A stretch of DNA of 64,000 nucleotides from Paenibacillus hexagrammi (GTDB taxonomy: Bacteria > Bacillota > Bacilli > Paenibacillales > NBRC-103111): the NCBI RefSeq assembly GCF_021513275.1, contig NZ_CP090978.1, forward strand, positions 434,001 through 498,000. Direction: 5' to 3'. Positions 35,798 through 45,153 of this stretch are shown one piece after another (the first letter of the stretch is position 1; every line of letters begins with the position of its first letter). The notes beneath the pieces are model-generated. The model was not told the origin of the DNA and made no database searches. It saw nothing but the letters and a program-made list of their open reading frames with translations. The translations under genes and the position numbers were made by a program.

Positions 35798-36652
35798 ATG
35801 CCTAACAAACCGATTGATTATGCTATATCAGAATATAAGCCTTACGGAATTTTAATATCGGGATACTACTCACGAGACAAGAATTATTCAGTTAAGCGGC
35901 CGTCGGGCACCATGGACTGGTTGTTGATGTATACAGTGGCGGGCGAGGGGATCGTTCAAGTGGAAGGAGAACGTATCGCATGTCGGGAAGGTGACGTTGC
36001 CATACTGCTGCCGGGCTTACCCCATCACTATGGTACTAGCCACGACAATTGGGAATTTGGGTGGGTGCATTTTATTCCGGACCCGCTATGGCTGTCCTGG
36101 CTTCGTTTACCGCAATTCGTAGATGGATTTATAAAAATGTCTTTAACAGATTTGGAATTGAGGACTGCTGTGGTTCAGGCATGGGAGCGTATGAATCGCT
36201 ACAGCAGCCAAAGCAGTTCTACGATTCACACAAGACTGGCGATGCTAGCCCTTGAGGAGGGACTCCTTCATCTATGCTCGGCTTCGCCTGCAAATCTCGA
36301 AGAGACCATGGATTCCCGAGTTGCTGAAGCATTAACGTATTTGCAGCACGAATACCGGGAATCCGTTCGAATCCCTGAGCTTGCCAAACGATGCTGTTTG
36401 TCTCCATCCAGGCTGTCCCACTTGTTTAAAGAACAAGTCGGGGAGTCCATTCTGAATGTACTGCACAAGATTCGCGCTGAAAAGGCAGCGGAGCTCTTGG
36501 CTTGCACAACAAGGCAAATCTCGGAAATCGCAAATGATGTCGGTTTCGAAGGCACTGACCATTTCACGAGAGTGTTTCAGAAGGCTTATGGTCAAACGCC
36601 ATCCCAATACCGCAAGATGAAGCTTGAACCGTCCGAGAGAGGACGATCATGA
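35798..36652 (+). CDS. AraC-family transcriptional regulator
   Basis: A 284-residue regulator. The cupin N-terminal half has TMDWLLMYTVAGEGIVQVEGERIACREGDVAILLPGLPHHYGT. The C-terminal HTH pair is IPELAKRCCLSPSRLSHLFKEQVGESILNVLHKIRAEKAAELL and ISEIANDVGFEGTDHFTRVFQKAYGQTPSQYRK. Cupin-type AraC proteins respond to sugars. It precedes the dioxygenase and isomerase genes, which it may activate. Confidence 0.9.
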   Translation: MPNKPIDYAISEYKPYGILISGYYSRDKNYSVKRPSGTMDWLLMYTVAGEGIVQVEGERIACREGDVAILLPGLPHHYGTSHDNWEFGWVHFIPDPLWLSWLRLPQFVDGFIKMSLTDLELRTAVVQAWERMNRYSSQSSSTIHTRLAMLALEEGLLHLCSASPANLEETMDSRVAEALTYLQHEYRESVRIPELAKRCCLSPSRLSHLFKEQVGESILNVLHKIRAEKAAELLACTTRQISEIANDVGFEGTDHFTRVFQKAYGQTPSQYRKMKLEPSERGRS

Positions 36653-36817
36653 GATCAGGGTCGTGTATCTTACGGATAAAAGAAAGCAGGGTCCCTGCGT
36701 TGAAATAGCAGGATCGTACGGTTAGTTAGCAAGATCCCACCTTCATCTCGGCTGTATTTCAGCTGTATAATGACGATATTCAAATATCGTCTTTAGCAGA
36801 AAAAGGAGGATCATACT

Positions 36818-37627
36818 ATGGAATATAAGACTCGGGTGTTAACGGAGGAGCAAAAACAGCAGTTTGAAACCGAAGGTTATTTGATTGTCAAAGGATTGTT
36901 TACGGCGGAGCAGCTGGCGGAAATCGATAGTACCTTTGAGGATATCAGCCATCAGGTGATTCCGGGGTATTTCGAGCCGGACCTGCTGCAGGAAGCGAGC
37001 GATCCTCTGAAGCGTTATCCGCGGGTCATGCATCCGCATCGGTTTCATGAAACAGCCAAACGATATATGCTCCATCAACCTGTTTTGGATGTACTCGCCG
37101 ATTTGTATGGGGAAGAAGCACTGGCGGCGCAAAGCATGTTCTATTATAAGCCTCCGGGTGCGCGTGGGCAGGCGCTGCATCAGGATAACTTCTATTTAAA
37201 GGTCGAGCCGGGAAACTGCATTGCTGCATGGACGGCGATCGATCCGGCGGATGAGGAGAACGGCGGGCTGCTGGTTGTGCCCAAGACAAGCACGTATGAG
37301 ATTGTATGTCCCGACCTGTCCGATGCCAAGGAGTCATTCACCACGCATTACGTGAAGCCGCCGAAAGATCAGAAGGCGATACCCGTAGTGATGGAACGGG
37401 GCGATGTGCTCTTTTTCAATGGGAATTTGATTCACGGCTCTTACCGAAATAAGACAAAAGACCGCTTCCGCCGCTCGTTCATTTGTCATTATGCGAACAG
37501 CTCGGCTATGCGAATTGCTACACATTATCGACCTCTGTTTCGTGCGGACGGCACAGCGGTGGAGCTAGAAACCAATCCGAATGGAGGTCCATGCGGCGTT
37601 GAGTACGATACCCCTTATGTCCACTAA
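36818..37627 (+). CDS. phytanoyl-CoA dioxygenase (PhyH)-family protein
   Basis: A 269-residue Fe(II)/2-oxoglutarate dioxygenase. The iron site HxD is LHQDNFYL, the distal histidine is in NGNLIHGSYRNKTKDRFRRSF with the arginine that binds 2-oxoglutarate. ATG follows AAAGGAGG. PhyH-like proteins hydroxylate various lipids and natural products; the linked AraC regulator and sugar isomerase suggest a carbohydrate-related substrate, which is inference. The next gene overlaps its end. Confidence 0.88.
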   Translation: MEYKTRVLTEEQKQQFETEGYLIVKGLFTAEQLAEIDSTFEDISHQVIPGYFEPDLLQEASDPLKRYPRVMHPHRFHETAKRYMLHQPVLDVLADLYGEEALAAQSMFYYKPPGARGQALHQDNFYLKVEPGNCIAAWTAIDPADEENGGLLVVPKTSTYEIVCPDLSDAKESFTTHYVKPPKDQKAIPVVMERGDVLFFNGNLIHGSYRNKTKDRFRRSFICHYANSSAMRIATHYRPLFRADGTAVELETNPNGGPCGVEYDTPYVH

Positions 37628-38531
37628 GCGTGAGCCGCGGCTCGAAGTACTGATGTCCTGGTGGGGGATGAACGGACTGGGAGCCCATAATGGCGCCGGT
37701 GCCGAATGGAGCATGGAGGAGAAGGTGCGGCGCATTGCTGAAGCGGGTTACGACGGCATTAACGGCATGCTGCCTGAAGGGGAAGAGGCGGAAGAGTGGC
37801 TTCGGCTTCTGGAGACCTATCACCTTTCTTACAGCGTAAATGCGTATCCGAAAACAGCGGAAGAGCTAGATGCATTCCTTCACAAAGCAAAATTATTTGG
37901 CAAAGCCGACTTTGTTAACGTTCAGGTGATGAAGCCATTTCTGGTCGGGGAAGAGGCGGTTCGGCTGCTTGCCGAGATGATGGAGTTGTCCCGGTCTGCC
38001 GGCATCCCGGCATATATTGAAACACATCGCGGCACGATTACGCAGGATTTGCTTCGCACAGTGGAGTATGTTCAGGTACTGCCTGACCTGATGCTAACCA
38101 TCGACTTCTCCCATTATGTCGTTGCCGGTGAAATGCGGACCGTGTCGGAGGAGGCAGATGAGCTTCTTCAGAAGCTGCTGCCCCGAACGAAGAGCATGCA
38201 TGCTCGCATATCGAACGGGGAGCAAGTGCAGGTAGAGGTGCCGGTGCCTAGCTTCACCGGAGGTGAAGCGGCTGCTGCTGATATCGAGTTCGACTATGAA
38301 GCTGAACTGCCTATCTTGAAGCATTTTCAACACTGGTGGCTTGGAGGAATGCGCAGCTGGCGCCAATCGGCACAGGAAGGCGATGTGCTGCCGTTTGTTT
38401 GCGAGCTGGGTCCGCCGCCTTATGCGATTACGACACGAAGCCCGGACGGCGTGCAGCGAGAGGCGAGTGACCGCTGGACGCAAGCGCTTCTGTTTGCAAG
38501 AATGGCCCGATCCTTATGGGAACGGGCCTAG
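37581..38531 (+). CDS. sugar phosphate isomerase/epimerase-like (xylose-isomerase-like TIM barrel)
   Basis: About 316 residues from the first ATG, or 304 from the ATG at 37617 (MSTKREPRLEVLMSWWGMNG). A TIM-barrel AP-endonuclease-2-like protein with the EEKVRRIAEAGYDGINGML segment, the metal-binding YIETHRGTITQDL glutamate and the MLTIDFSHYVV aspartate/histidine. It overlaps the dioxygenase by 11 or 47 bases, so the two are co-translated. Confidence 0.82.
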   Translation: MEVHAALSTIPLMSTKREPRLEVLMSWWGMNGLGAHNGAGAEWSMEEKVRRIAEAGYDGINGMLPEGEEAEEWLRLLETYHLSYSVNAYPKTAEELDAFLHKAKLFGKADFVNVQVMKPFLVGEEAVRLLAEMMELSRSAGIPAYIETHRGTITQDLLRTVEYVQVLPDLMLTIDFSHYVVAGEMRTVSEEADELLQKLLPRTKSMHARISNGEQVQVEVPVPSFTGGEAAAADIEFDYEAELPILKHFQHWWLGGMRSWRQSAQEGDVLPFVCELGPPPYAITTRSPDGVQREASDRWTQALLFARMARSLWERA

Positions 38532-38594
38532 GTTTGGAGACAAGCTGTTCAAGCTTGTGAAGAACTTGTAATGGAAATAGCCTTAGTAATAATC

Positions 38595-38835
38595 AGAAGC
38601 CCTTGGGATCCATGGGCTTCTTCAGACTGTTGATAAAGCGGAAGTGAAGAGCTCAGTAGTTTTCGGAGAAGCGTAGCGGGTGCCTTTGACAGTTTTGTTA
38701 TCACCTTAGAAGTTCTAAGTTCAATCGAATAACAAAATGTCAACAGCACTCGGAGGAAAAGCTGCTGAAGCTCGTAATGGACCTTGCTTTATCAACAAAC
38801 TGAAGATGTTCATGAGATCCAAGGGCTTCTTCAGT
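38595..38835. repeat. palindromic MITE-like element
   Basis: The left arm (38595-38638) contains AGAAGCCCTTGGGATCCATG and ends TGTTGATAAAG. The right arm (38784-38835) is its approximate reverse complement, beginning CTTTATCAACA and ending CCAAGGGCTTCTTC. Between them lie nested inverted segments TTTGACAGTTTTGTTAT and ATAACAAAATGTCAAC and a central CTTAGAA/TTCTAAG. The whole intergenic stretch folds as one long hairpin with no ORF, as in a miniature inverted-repeat element. Confidence 0.6.
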
Positions 38836-38912
38836 TCATAGCTGTAAAGTGACCGCCATGGGCAGCCCTTTTTGAACAGCTGAACGATGATATTCTCACT
38901 TCGCTCTATGCT

Positions 38913-39557
38913 CTATGCCAACGCACCCATATCGGTTTGAAGCTCCAGCTTCTCCTGCTCGGAGGCGAGGGAGCTTCGAACCATGCGCAGCTCATCCATT
39001 GGCTGGAGCAGCGATTTTAGCGGAGCAGCCTCCTTCACAGGTGGCTGCAGCCAGGCATCGATGTCGGCTTCCTCCAAGATAGCGGGCATGGAATGGTGGT
39101 GAGGCGAGATGAGTGAGTTTGCCTCGGTCATCAGCATCATACAGGTACGCAGCTCTTCGCCGGAGGGAGAGCGCCATACATCATAAAGTCCGGCGATGCC
39201 GAAGGTGCCGCTGCGCATGTTAAAGCGGAACCACTGTGTCTGCTTGCCTGCGGTTTGGCTGATATAGAACCCGCTGCAAGGAATAACGCAGCGCTGCTTG
39301 CGGATCAATCGGTCAAAAGCCATATTGCGAAAGATGGATTCTTTATCGCCGCAAACAGCCTCCCGGGCCCAGAATGGCATCAGACCCCATCTGAATTCAT
39401 CGAGTAGCCGCTCGGACTTGCGGTTCGAGACAATAGCGGACAGAGATTGTCTAGGTGAAATTTCATAGCGGTTAGAGCTATAGGATAGAAGCCGATCGAT
39501 ACGGAATTGGGTGCTAAGCCGGGATATGTCGGCAAGCATGGATATGGAAGTGCACAT
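38913..39557 (-). CDS. SRAP-domain protein (SOS response-associated peptidase family, YedK/HMCES-like)
   Basis: About 214 residues. The chosen start puts the catalytic cysteine at position 2 (MCTSIS), as the family requires, and follows AAGGTGG. Other landmarks are RYEISPRQSLSAIV, EFRWGLMPFWA, the NMAFD asparagine and HHHSMPAIL with the conserved histidine. The usual catalytic glutamate of the GFYEW motif is replaced: GFYISQ. SRAP proteins cross-link to abasic sites in single-stranded DNA. Activity is uncertain because of the missing glutamate. Confidence 0.82.
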   Translation of the reverse strand: MCTSISMLADISRLSTQFRIDRLLSYSSNRYEISPRQSLSAIVSNRKSERLLDEFRWGLMPFWAREAVCGDKESIFRNMAFDRLIRKQRCVIPCSGFYISQTAGKQTQWFRFNMRSGTFGIAGLYDVWRSPSGEELRTCMMLMTEANSLISPHHHSMPAILEEADIDAWLQPPVKEAAPLKSLLQPMDELRMVRSSLASEQEKLELQTDMGALA

Positions 39558-39621
39558 GGGTAAGACCACCTTATTCGATTTTGGCTATTATTACCTGTTT
39601 CCGCCAAAACCATGTATACCC

Positions 39622-39653
39622 AAAAGAAAAACCCGCATCCTATTCGATACGGG
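39622..39653 (-). terminator. rho-independent terminator after the cheY-like gene (minus strand)
   Basis: On the - strand CCCGTATC and GATGCGGG pair around GAATAG and are followed by TTTTTCTTTT. It lies directly after the cheY-like stop codon and before the SRAP gene. Confidence 0.75.
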
Positions 39654-40016
39654 CTACAAAGCAAGCTGTTTCTTGATGGTTTCCAATAGGCTCGTTTCGC
39701 GAAACGGCTTCAGTACAAAATCTTTTGCGCCCGCATGAATCGCTTCGATCATTGTGGTCGAATTGGCATAGGAGGAACACATCACGACCTTGGCAGACGG
39801 ATCAAATTCTTTGATCTTTTTTAGAGCATCCATCCCATTCATTTCGGGCATATACAGGTCCATGGTGATGAGGTCCGGCTTGTAAGTTTGATAGGATTCT
39901 ATCGCTTCAGCCCCATTGGAAGCCTCCAGGACATGAAAGCCCAGGCTTGTTAACATTTGTTTGATCATTCCGCGAAGACTTGTTGCATCGTCAACAATTA
40001 AAATAGTTGGCTTCAT
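39654..40016 (-). CDS. CheY-like single-domain response regulator
   Basis: A 120-residue receiver domain. Acidic pocket Asp9/Asp10 (VDD), phosphoacceptor Asp53 (TMDLYMP), Ser81/82 and Lys103 (VLKPF). There is no output domain, so it acts by protein-protein contact, as CheY does at the flagellar motor or as a relay protein. It lies between SRAP and the diguanylate-cyclase-like gene on the same strand. ATG after GGAGGTAG. Confidence 0.92.
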   Translation of the reverse strand: MKPTILIVDDATSLRGMIKQMLTSLGFHVLEASNGAEAIESYQTYKPDLITMDLYMPEMNGMDALKKIKEFDPSAKVVMCSSYANSTTMIEAIHAGAKDFVLKPFRETSLLETIKKQLAL

Positions 40017-40110
40017 GGCGACTGACTACCTCCTGTCCGATACTATAATATTCGGATGGGAGGCGCCATTTTGTTAGGGGTATGGATTGGTAAAAAAATA
40101 CTCTGGAGAT

Positions 40111-41175
40111 TTAATCGAAAACCCGTGAGTGAATGCGATTTTTTCCACAGCGCTTAGCGGAGTACAAGCATTCGTCCACATGCTGGAACCAGGCCTTCTT
40201 TAACATGCTTCGATTATAAGGAGCCAATTCTTCTCCTCCATAGCGAAAAGCCATATCGTCCGCGCTAAGCGTTTCCTTCACAATGGAACCGATCGTTTTG
40301 AGAACCTCGTCTCCGATCCAGTGTCCGTAGGTATCGTTTATTTTTTTAAAATTATCGATATCCATCAGGGCCAGCTCTAAGGAGGTGTCCGAGGAAAGAT
40401 GGGAAATCAGATGGTCGGTATGCTCTTGAAATGAACGATGGTTAAATAGATCGGTCAAAGCATCAATTTTCGACATCCGGTCGACCATTACGCTGCGAAC
40501 CAGCAGCTCCTGCTCTCGAACAATCGAATCTTTAAGCTGATTAATAATGTAATGTCCTTTATCCATAATGGCAAAGCACACAAAGGCTGTGGCCGTTACA
40601 ATTGCTGCGTAGATAATGGCTTCAAACATAGTCAGATAGATGTCCTGAGTCATATTCCATGCGATCATTGCCGTCATATAAATAATACTTGATGAATAGG
40701 CGAAAATGATATGTTTTTTTTGAAAGTAAATAGAGGATAACACGATAGGAATGCACATTAGTTCGTACTTGTTCGTCAACTCGGGAATACACAGGATATA
40801 GATCGTGACCATAGTCGTTGCCCATAGGATCATGATAAAATCACTATAACGCTTCAGTGTATGGAGGCTGATGTAGCCTGCAGCCATTAACAGCAGCTGG
40901 AGACAGGATGGGAGAACCTGAAAGCGCAGCAAGCCATGCAGCCATTGATCCGGTGTTTGATACGCAATAACAATGAATCCGAAGGCAGCGGCGACTTCAT
41001 AGATGAAAAAAATCCACCAAAAAATTCGAATGAGCTTCTTGTTCCAATTATGGTCATTGACGGGGAGGTCTTCCAAAGATGTTGAGCTCCTTTCCTTCTG
41101 TGAAGGACTGATAGATATGAAGTTGTTAAAACGGCTAGAATGCGTGTTACCGTTATTGTAAGAAAGGAATGACAC
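40111..41175 (-). CDS. membrane diguanylate cyclase-like protein with internally deleted GGDEF domain
   Basis: A 354-residue protein. About six membrane segments (residues 45-215) are followed by a GGDEF domain start (SKIDALTDLFNHRSFQEH, LALMDIDNFKKINDTYGHWIGDEVLK). The signature appears as RYGGEEL, but it continues directly into APYNRSMLKKAWFQHVDECLYSAKRCGKNRI, the end of a GGDEF domain. About 40-50 residues normally between GGEEF and the DxALYxAK motif are missing. Cyclic-di-GMP synthesis is therefore doubtful. It is divergent from the injection-system ATPase. Confidence 0.8.
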   Translation of the reverse strand: MSFLSYNNGNTHSSRFNNFISISPSQKERSSTSLEDLPVNDHNWNKKLIRIFWWIFFIYEVAAAFGFIVIAYQTPDQWLHGLLRFQVLPSCLQLLLMAAGYISLHTLKRYSDFIMILWATTMVTIYILCIPELTNKYELMCIPIVLSSIYFQKKHIIFAYSSSIIYMTAMIAWNMTQDIYLTMFEAIIYAAIVTATAFVCFAIMDKGHYIINQLKDSIVREQELLVRSVMVDRMSKIDALTDLFNHRSFQEHTDHLISHLSSDTSLELALMDIDNFKKINDTYGHWIGDEVLKTIGSIVKETLSADDMAFRYGGEELAPYNRSMLKKAWFQHVDECLYSAKRCGKNRIHSRVFD

Positions 41176-41263
41176 TTAGGCAAGAGGGACTATTTACTTT
41201 CGACAATAATATAAATAAATCGACATTTTTCTTCGTTGAGGAGGGGTTGTTATTCAACCGTAT

Positions 41264-43466
41264 ATGCATGCTTGGGAGCATTATGACGAGGAGCTCCGCC
41301 TTCTAGATAAAAGGCTTCAGCTGATTTATTTGCGCAGACAGGTTCAAACCGCAGACGTGCAAACGGATTCATTCCGCGGCATGTTCGTGTCGGAGGACGA
41401 ATTCATGAGGCTCATCGGAGCCCAAGAGGAGGATGAAGTGCCTGCCGAGGAGGAAGCGGTGCTTCTTGAGGAGATAGAACGCTTGGAGGAACGGATTGAA
41501 CGCAGGCTGCAGGCTGGCGGCAAGAGCAGCGGCGTGTCGCTGCCGCTGCTCTATTTGTCTTCCGTATTCGGGCTTTCCCGGGCGGAGCAGCGGATCGTGA
41601 TGCTGGCGCTCGCGGTCGAATTGGATCGGAAATACGAACGGATTATCGGCTTTCTGCAGGACGACCTTACGAACAAAGCGCCTAATGTCAGTCTCGCGCT
41701 TCAAACGGCGTGCCGTACTCCAGAGGCCATGCGTGCCGCTCGCGTATCTTTTTTGCTGCCAAATGGCAAATTGGCGAAATATGTGCTGCAGCGGGAAGAG
41801 CTGGATCAGCCTGGAAGGTCACTGCTATCCAAGTCGGTATGCCTGGACAAGCGGATCGCTGCCTTCTTGCTGGATACCGGTGAACCGGACGAGACCTTGA
41901 AGCCTGCTGCCAACATGCTGTATCCCGACGACCCGTTGGATCCGCTGCATATTCATGAGAATTTTCAAATGCAGCTTCAGCAATTTATTCGGCAGCATTA
42001 CGAGGGGCTGCGCCTCAGCGTAAGCGTCTAGCATTCAGTCTGTGGGGAAATACCGGGGCAGGCAAGAAGCACCACGTTCGCCACTTATGCCGCAGCTTTC
42101 ATAAACCGGTGCTGATTGTCAATATGGAAGAGATGCTCCTGCATGTCCCTAATTTTGCCGATTACCTGCGCAGAATTATCAGGGAAGCGATCCTTCATCA
42201 AGCTGTGCTGTGCTTCTCGCATGTAGAGGCCATGTTTCCCGAGGAGCCGGACCTGGCTGCGAGGCAGAGGATTGGGCAATGGTTCGAGCAGCTGGACGCC
42301 TATGGAGGGTTATTGTTCCTGTTAGCGGATCGTGCGCTAAAGCTCGGCTGGAAGCCGAGCGACCGTCTGCTCCTGGAGTATGAGCTCAAGGTTCCGGATG
42401 AAGCAGAGAGAATGATGATGTGGAAGCAGTATGCTGAAGAGCTATTGATTGAATCTGACATAGACTGGGCAGTTATGAGCGGGAAGTTCCGGTTCACCCC
42501 CGGGCAGATCCGTCAGGCTCTAACGCTGTCGAGCGGTTACTCGGCATGGCAGCGCCAAACGGGTGGAGCCGGCAGGGAGCCGGCATCCGGAACGGTGCGC
42601 ATCGAGACGGCGGCCCTTTATCGAGCTTGCTATCAGCAGGTGCAGCACAGGCTGGAGCGGAAGGCGACACGGATCGAGCCCAGATACGGCTGGGACGATG
42701 TCATTTTGCCCCGGAGCAGAAAGACCAGCTTCGCAACGCCTGCAATCAGGTCAAATATCGCGGAGTCGTATACAGTCAGTGGGGCTTTGAGAAGAAGCTC
42801 GCTTACGGCAAAGGACTAAGTATGCTGTTTGCGGGTCCTCCAGGTACAGGAAAGACGATGTCCGCTCAAGTCGTAGCCGGAGAGCTTCAGCTGGAGCTTT
42901 ACAAGATCGACCTTTCCCAGGTTATCAGCAAATACATCGGAGAAACCGAGAAGAATCTGCATGAAATCTTCCAGGAGGCGCAGCTCAGCAATGCCGTTCT
43001 GTTCTTTGATGAGACGGATGCTTTATTTGGCAAACGGTCCGAAGTGAAGGACTCGCACGACAAGTATGCGAACATTGAGACGGCGTATTTGCTGCAAAAA
43101 ATGGAGGAGTACCAAGGAATCACGGTTCTAGCGACGAATTTGCTCAATAATATCGACGAGGCATTCCTGCGCCGGATCAATTATGTCATTAAGTTTCCCT
43201 TCCCTGACAGCGAGTACCGCGAGCGAATCTGGCGCTCCATGTTTCCTCCGGCTGCACCTGTCAGTGAAGAAGTGGACTTTACCTATCTGGCGCAAAGGTT
43301 TGAAATTGCCGGAGGTAATATTAAAAATGTCGTGCTCTCCTCTGCTTTCCTCGCTGCAGAATCAGGAGAAGAAATTCGAATGAAGCATATCATCAGCTCA
43401 ATTCGACACGAATTGCAGAAATCAGGAAAAATTGTCGCTAGATCTGAATGGGAAGATTACGAATAA
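41264..43466 (+). pseudogene. eCIS AAA+ ATPase (Afp15/Pvc15-like), interrupted by two -1 frameshifts
   Basis: Read across three frames this is a normal-length (about 734-residue) tandem ATPase: an N-terminal helical part, a degenerate first nucleotide-binding domain (LWGNTGAGKKHHVRHLC, where KKH replaces the usual KT) and an intact second AAA+ domain with Walker A (GPPGTGKT), Walker B (VLFFDETDALF) and sensor (TNLLNNIDEAFLRRINY). The first break is near 42010-42030, the second near 42705-42711 (ATTTTGCCCC). Each is repaired by adding one base. The ATPase is needed for eCIS assembly in Afp/PVC. The start is also unclear: ATG lies 18 bases after GAGGAGG. Decay, sequencing error and recoding are all possible. 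Confidence 0.8.
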
Positions 43467-43472
43467 AATCGG

Positions 43473-43512
43473 AGACAGGTAGCGGTCCGTAAGGGTGTGC
43501 CTGTCTTTTTTA
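43473..43512 (+). terminator. rho-independent terminator after eCIS ATPase
   Basis: AGACAGG at 43473 pairs with CCTGTCT at 43500, followed by a T run. It separates the ATPase from the structural genes, so the latter have their own promoter or escape through this site. Confidence 0.8.
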
Positions 43513-43601
43513 AACGCTGCGTCTTACTGGGAAAACTTCCTGAAAAGAATCATGTAGTCACCGGAGCGAATACCTATTATAATAAGAAAAAGATACATCA
43601 T

Positions 43602-43631
43602 TTGACACAATCCTCCCTTTTTTGATAGTCA
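43602..43631 (+). promoter_or_regulatory. probable promoter of eCIS structural operon
   Basis: TTGACA at 43602-43607 is a consensus -35 box. TAGTCA 18 bases later is a poor -10, and TATAAT-like bases lie further upstream (43575-43582). It sits just after the ATPase terminator and before the DUF4255 gene. Confidence 0.4.
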
Positions 43632-43664
43632 TAGATTGGTATAAAGAGTCAGGAGTGAATTCCC

Positions 43665-44234
43665 ATAGGCGACTATTCGGTAATTGCTGATGTCAGCGCT
43701 TCCTTAATCAAGCTGCTCAGAGAAAACATGACCCCGGACCCCATCCCGCAGCCGGAGATGATCGGTCTTGCATCGCCGGTCGATAAAGGGGATTTCTATC
43801 TGTCTCTTTTTTTGTATGCCATCAAAGAAAGCGGGGATAACCGCCGGACCCAGATGGTAGCGAGAGGAACAAATGAAATTCAATACCCGCCGATGGTTGT
43901 CGACCTGCATTACTTGCTGACGGCACAGTCGCCTGCTGAGCTCCAGTCCCGCGCTCTAGATGAGCACCGGATCCTAGGTAGAGCGATGCAGGTGCTGTAT
44001 GATAATTCGGTTCTGAGAGGCTCCCTTACGGTAGGTACACTTGCCGAGAAAGAAGAAGAAGTGCGGGTTGTCATGGCTCCGATCTCCGGCGACGGTATGA
44101 TGAATATGTGGAATTTTGCCGATACGCCGTTCCGCCTGTCGATGAGCTATACGGTCGGACCCGTGTATATCGATTCAACCCGTATCAAAACAACGAAGCG
44201 GGTATTGGAGCGCGATATTCGTATAGAGGGTTAG
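43665..44234 (+). CDS. DUF4255 (Afp16/Pvc16 N-like) eCIS tail-terminator/cap-associated protein, possible ATA start
   Basis: The conserved protein begins GDYSVIADVSASLIKLLREN and continues MTPDPIPQPEMIGLASPVDKGDFYLSLFLYAIKES. In Afp and PVC this family ends the sheath/tube polymer. The first normal ATG (43728) would drop about 21 conserved residues. Upstream in frame, the codon directly before the GDYS segment is ATA at 43665, nine bases after AGGAG, and the next upstream stop is at 43656. So either ATA is used as start or an ATG has been lost. Length about 189 residues. Confidence 0.78.
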   Translation: MGDYSVIADVSASLIKLLRENMTPDPIPQPEMIGLASPVDKGDFYLSLFLYAIKESGDNRRTQMVARGTNEIQYPPMVVDLHYLLTAQSPAELQSRALDEHRILGRAMQVLYDNSVLRGSLTVGTLAEKEEEVRVVMAPISGDGMMNMWNFADTPFRLSMSYTVGPVYIDSTRIKTTKRVLERDIRIEG

Positions 44235-44274
44235 CAGGAATCTCGCTGCGAACTTTACATGTCAGGAGGCAATC

Positions 44275-45081
44275 GTGTTGGAACTTAAACGCGAAATTCG
44301 CTTTAGCTCGCGAGTTTCCCTTGTCATTTCTCTGCTCGATGCCTGGACCTGCCAAGCTCCTATTGGCAAGATAACGCTCGAACTCGAAGGCGTAAGAACC
44401 AAAGCAGTTAACAAATCGAACGGATCCTACATATTCAGCGACCTTCCGCATGGCGACTATATACTGCGGGTAAATGCTGAACACTATTTCGATATACAAG
44501 TTCCCCTATCCACGAACCTAGTCCGCATGATCGAACACATTCCTTTACAACCGCTGCCATCCTATCCATTTTCGCAAGGCGCTACCTTGATTCGAGCTAT
44601 TCTTCAGGATCAGAACGGTTCTCCTATTCGAGGAGCTAGGGTTACTGCCACTGTAGAATCGGAAGAATGCGCAAGCGCCAGGTTGATGTCCGAGAAGGTT
44701 GAGAAAGGCGCTGATCTCCTTACGGTTGGCTCGGTAATCGGAGCGATAACAGCAGGAAGCAGCTTCGTTCTTCGGGGACGAGGGGCGAAAGCAGCTGATG
44801 AATGGATCTGCATCAAGGAAGTTCTGGAATTTCAGAAACGCCTTCAGCTGCAGCAGCCGTTAGAAGGCAGCTTCAGCCGTGGAGCAGTGCTGCTTCCGGT
44901 CATTCAGACCCGCAGTACAGAACGCGGAGAGTTGGTTCTTCCATTTAGAACCGGCAGGAACTCCTCCTTCGGGGTTAACATAACAATCGCAAGAGAAGGC
45001 GGGGAATCCCGCAGGCTCTTGAAGGAGGTGATGGTGTCAGAAGGCGCTGTTACGAATTTGGGAACACAGGTATTGACATAA
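44275..45081 (+). CDS. carboxypeptidase-regulatory-like domain protein of eCIS
   Basis: A 268-residue protein with a GTG/TTG start after AGGAGG. The N-terminal half has a beta-sandwich repeat (DAWTCQAPIGKITLELEGVRTKAVNKSNGSYIFSDLPHGDYILRVNAEHYF), like carboxypeptidase regulatory domains. A second related segment (IRAILQDQNGSPIRGARVTATVES) follows. Such proteins are often encoded beside the DUF4255 gene in eCIS loci. Exact role unknown; perhaps a decoration or accessory surface protein. Confidence 0.72.
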   Translation: MLELKREIRFSSRVSLVISLLDAWTCQAPIGKITLELEGVRTKAVNKSNGSYIFSDLPHGDYILRVNAEHYFDIQVPLSTNLVRMIEHIPLQPLPSYPFSQGATLIRAILQDQNGSPIRGARVTATVESEECASARLMSEKVEKGADLLTVGSVIGAITAGSSFVLRGRGAKAADEWICIKEVLEFQKRLQLQQPLEGSFSRGAVLLPVIQTRSTERGELVLPFRTGRNSSFGVNITIAREGGESRRLLKEVMVSEGAVTNLGTQVLT

Positions 45082-45153
45082 CTTTATTTAGCGGATGGGT
45101 TCAAGCTCCATCTTCTATACAAAATCACAAGCAGAAAGGAGAGAACTGGTATC

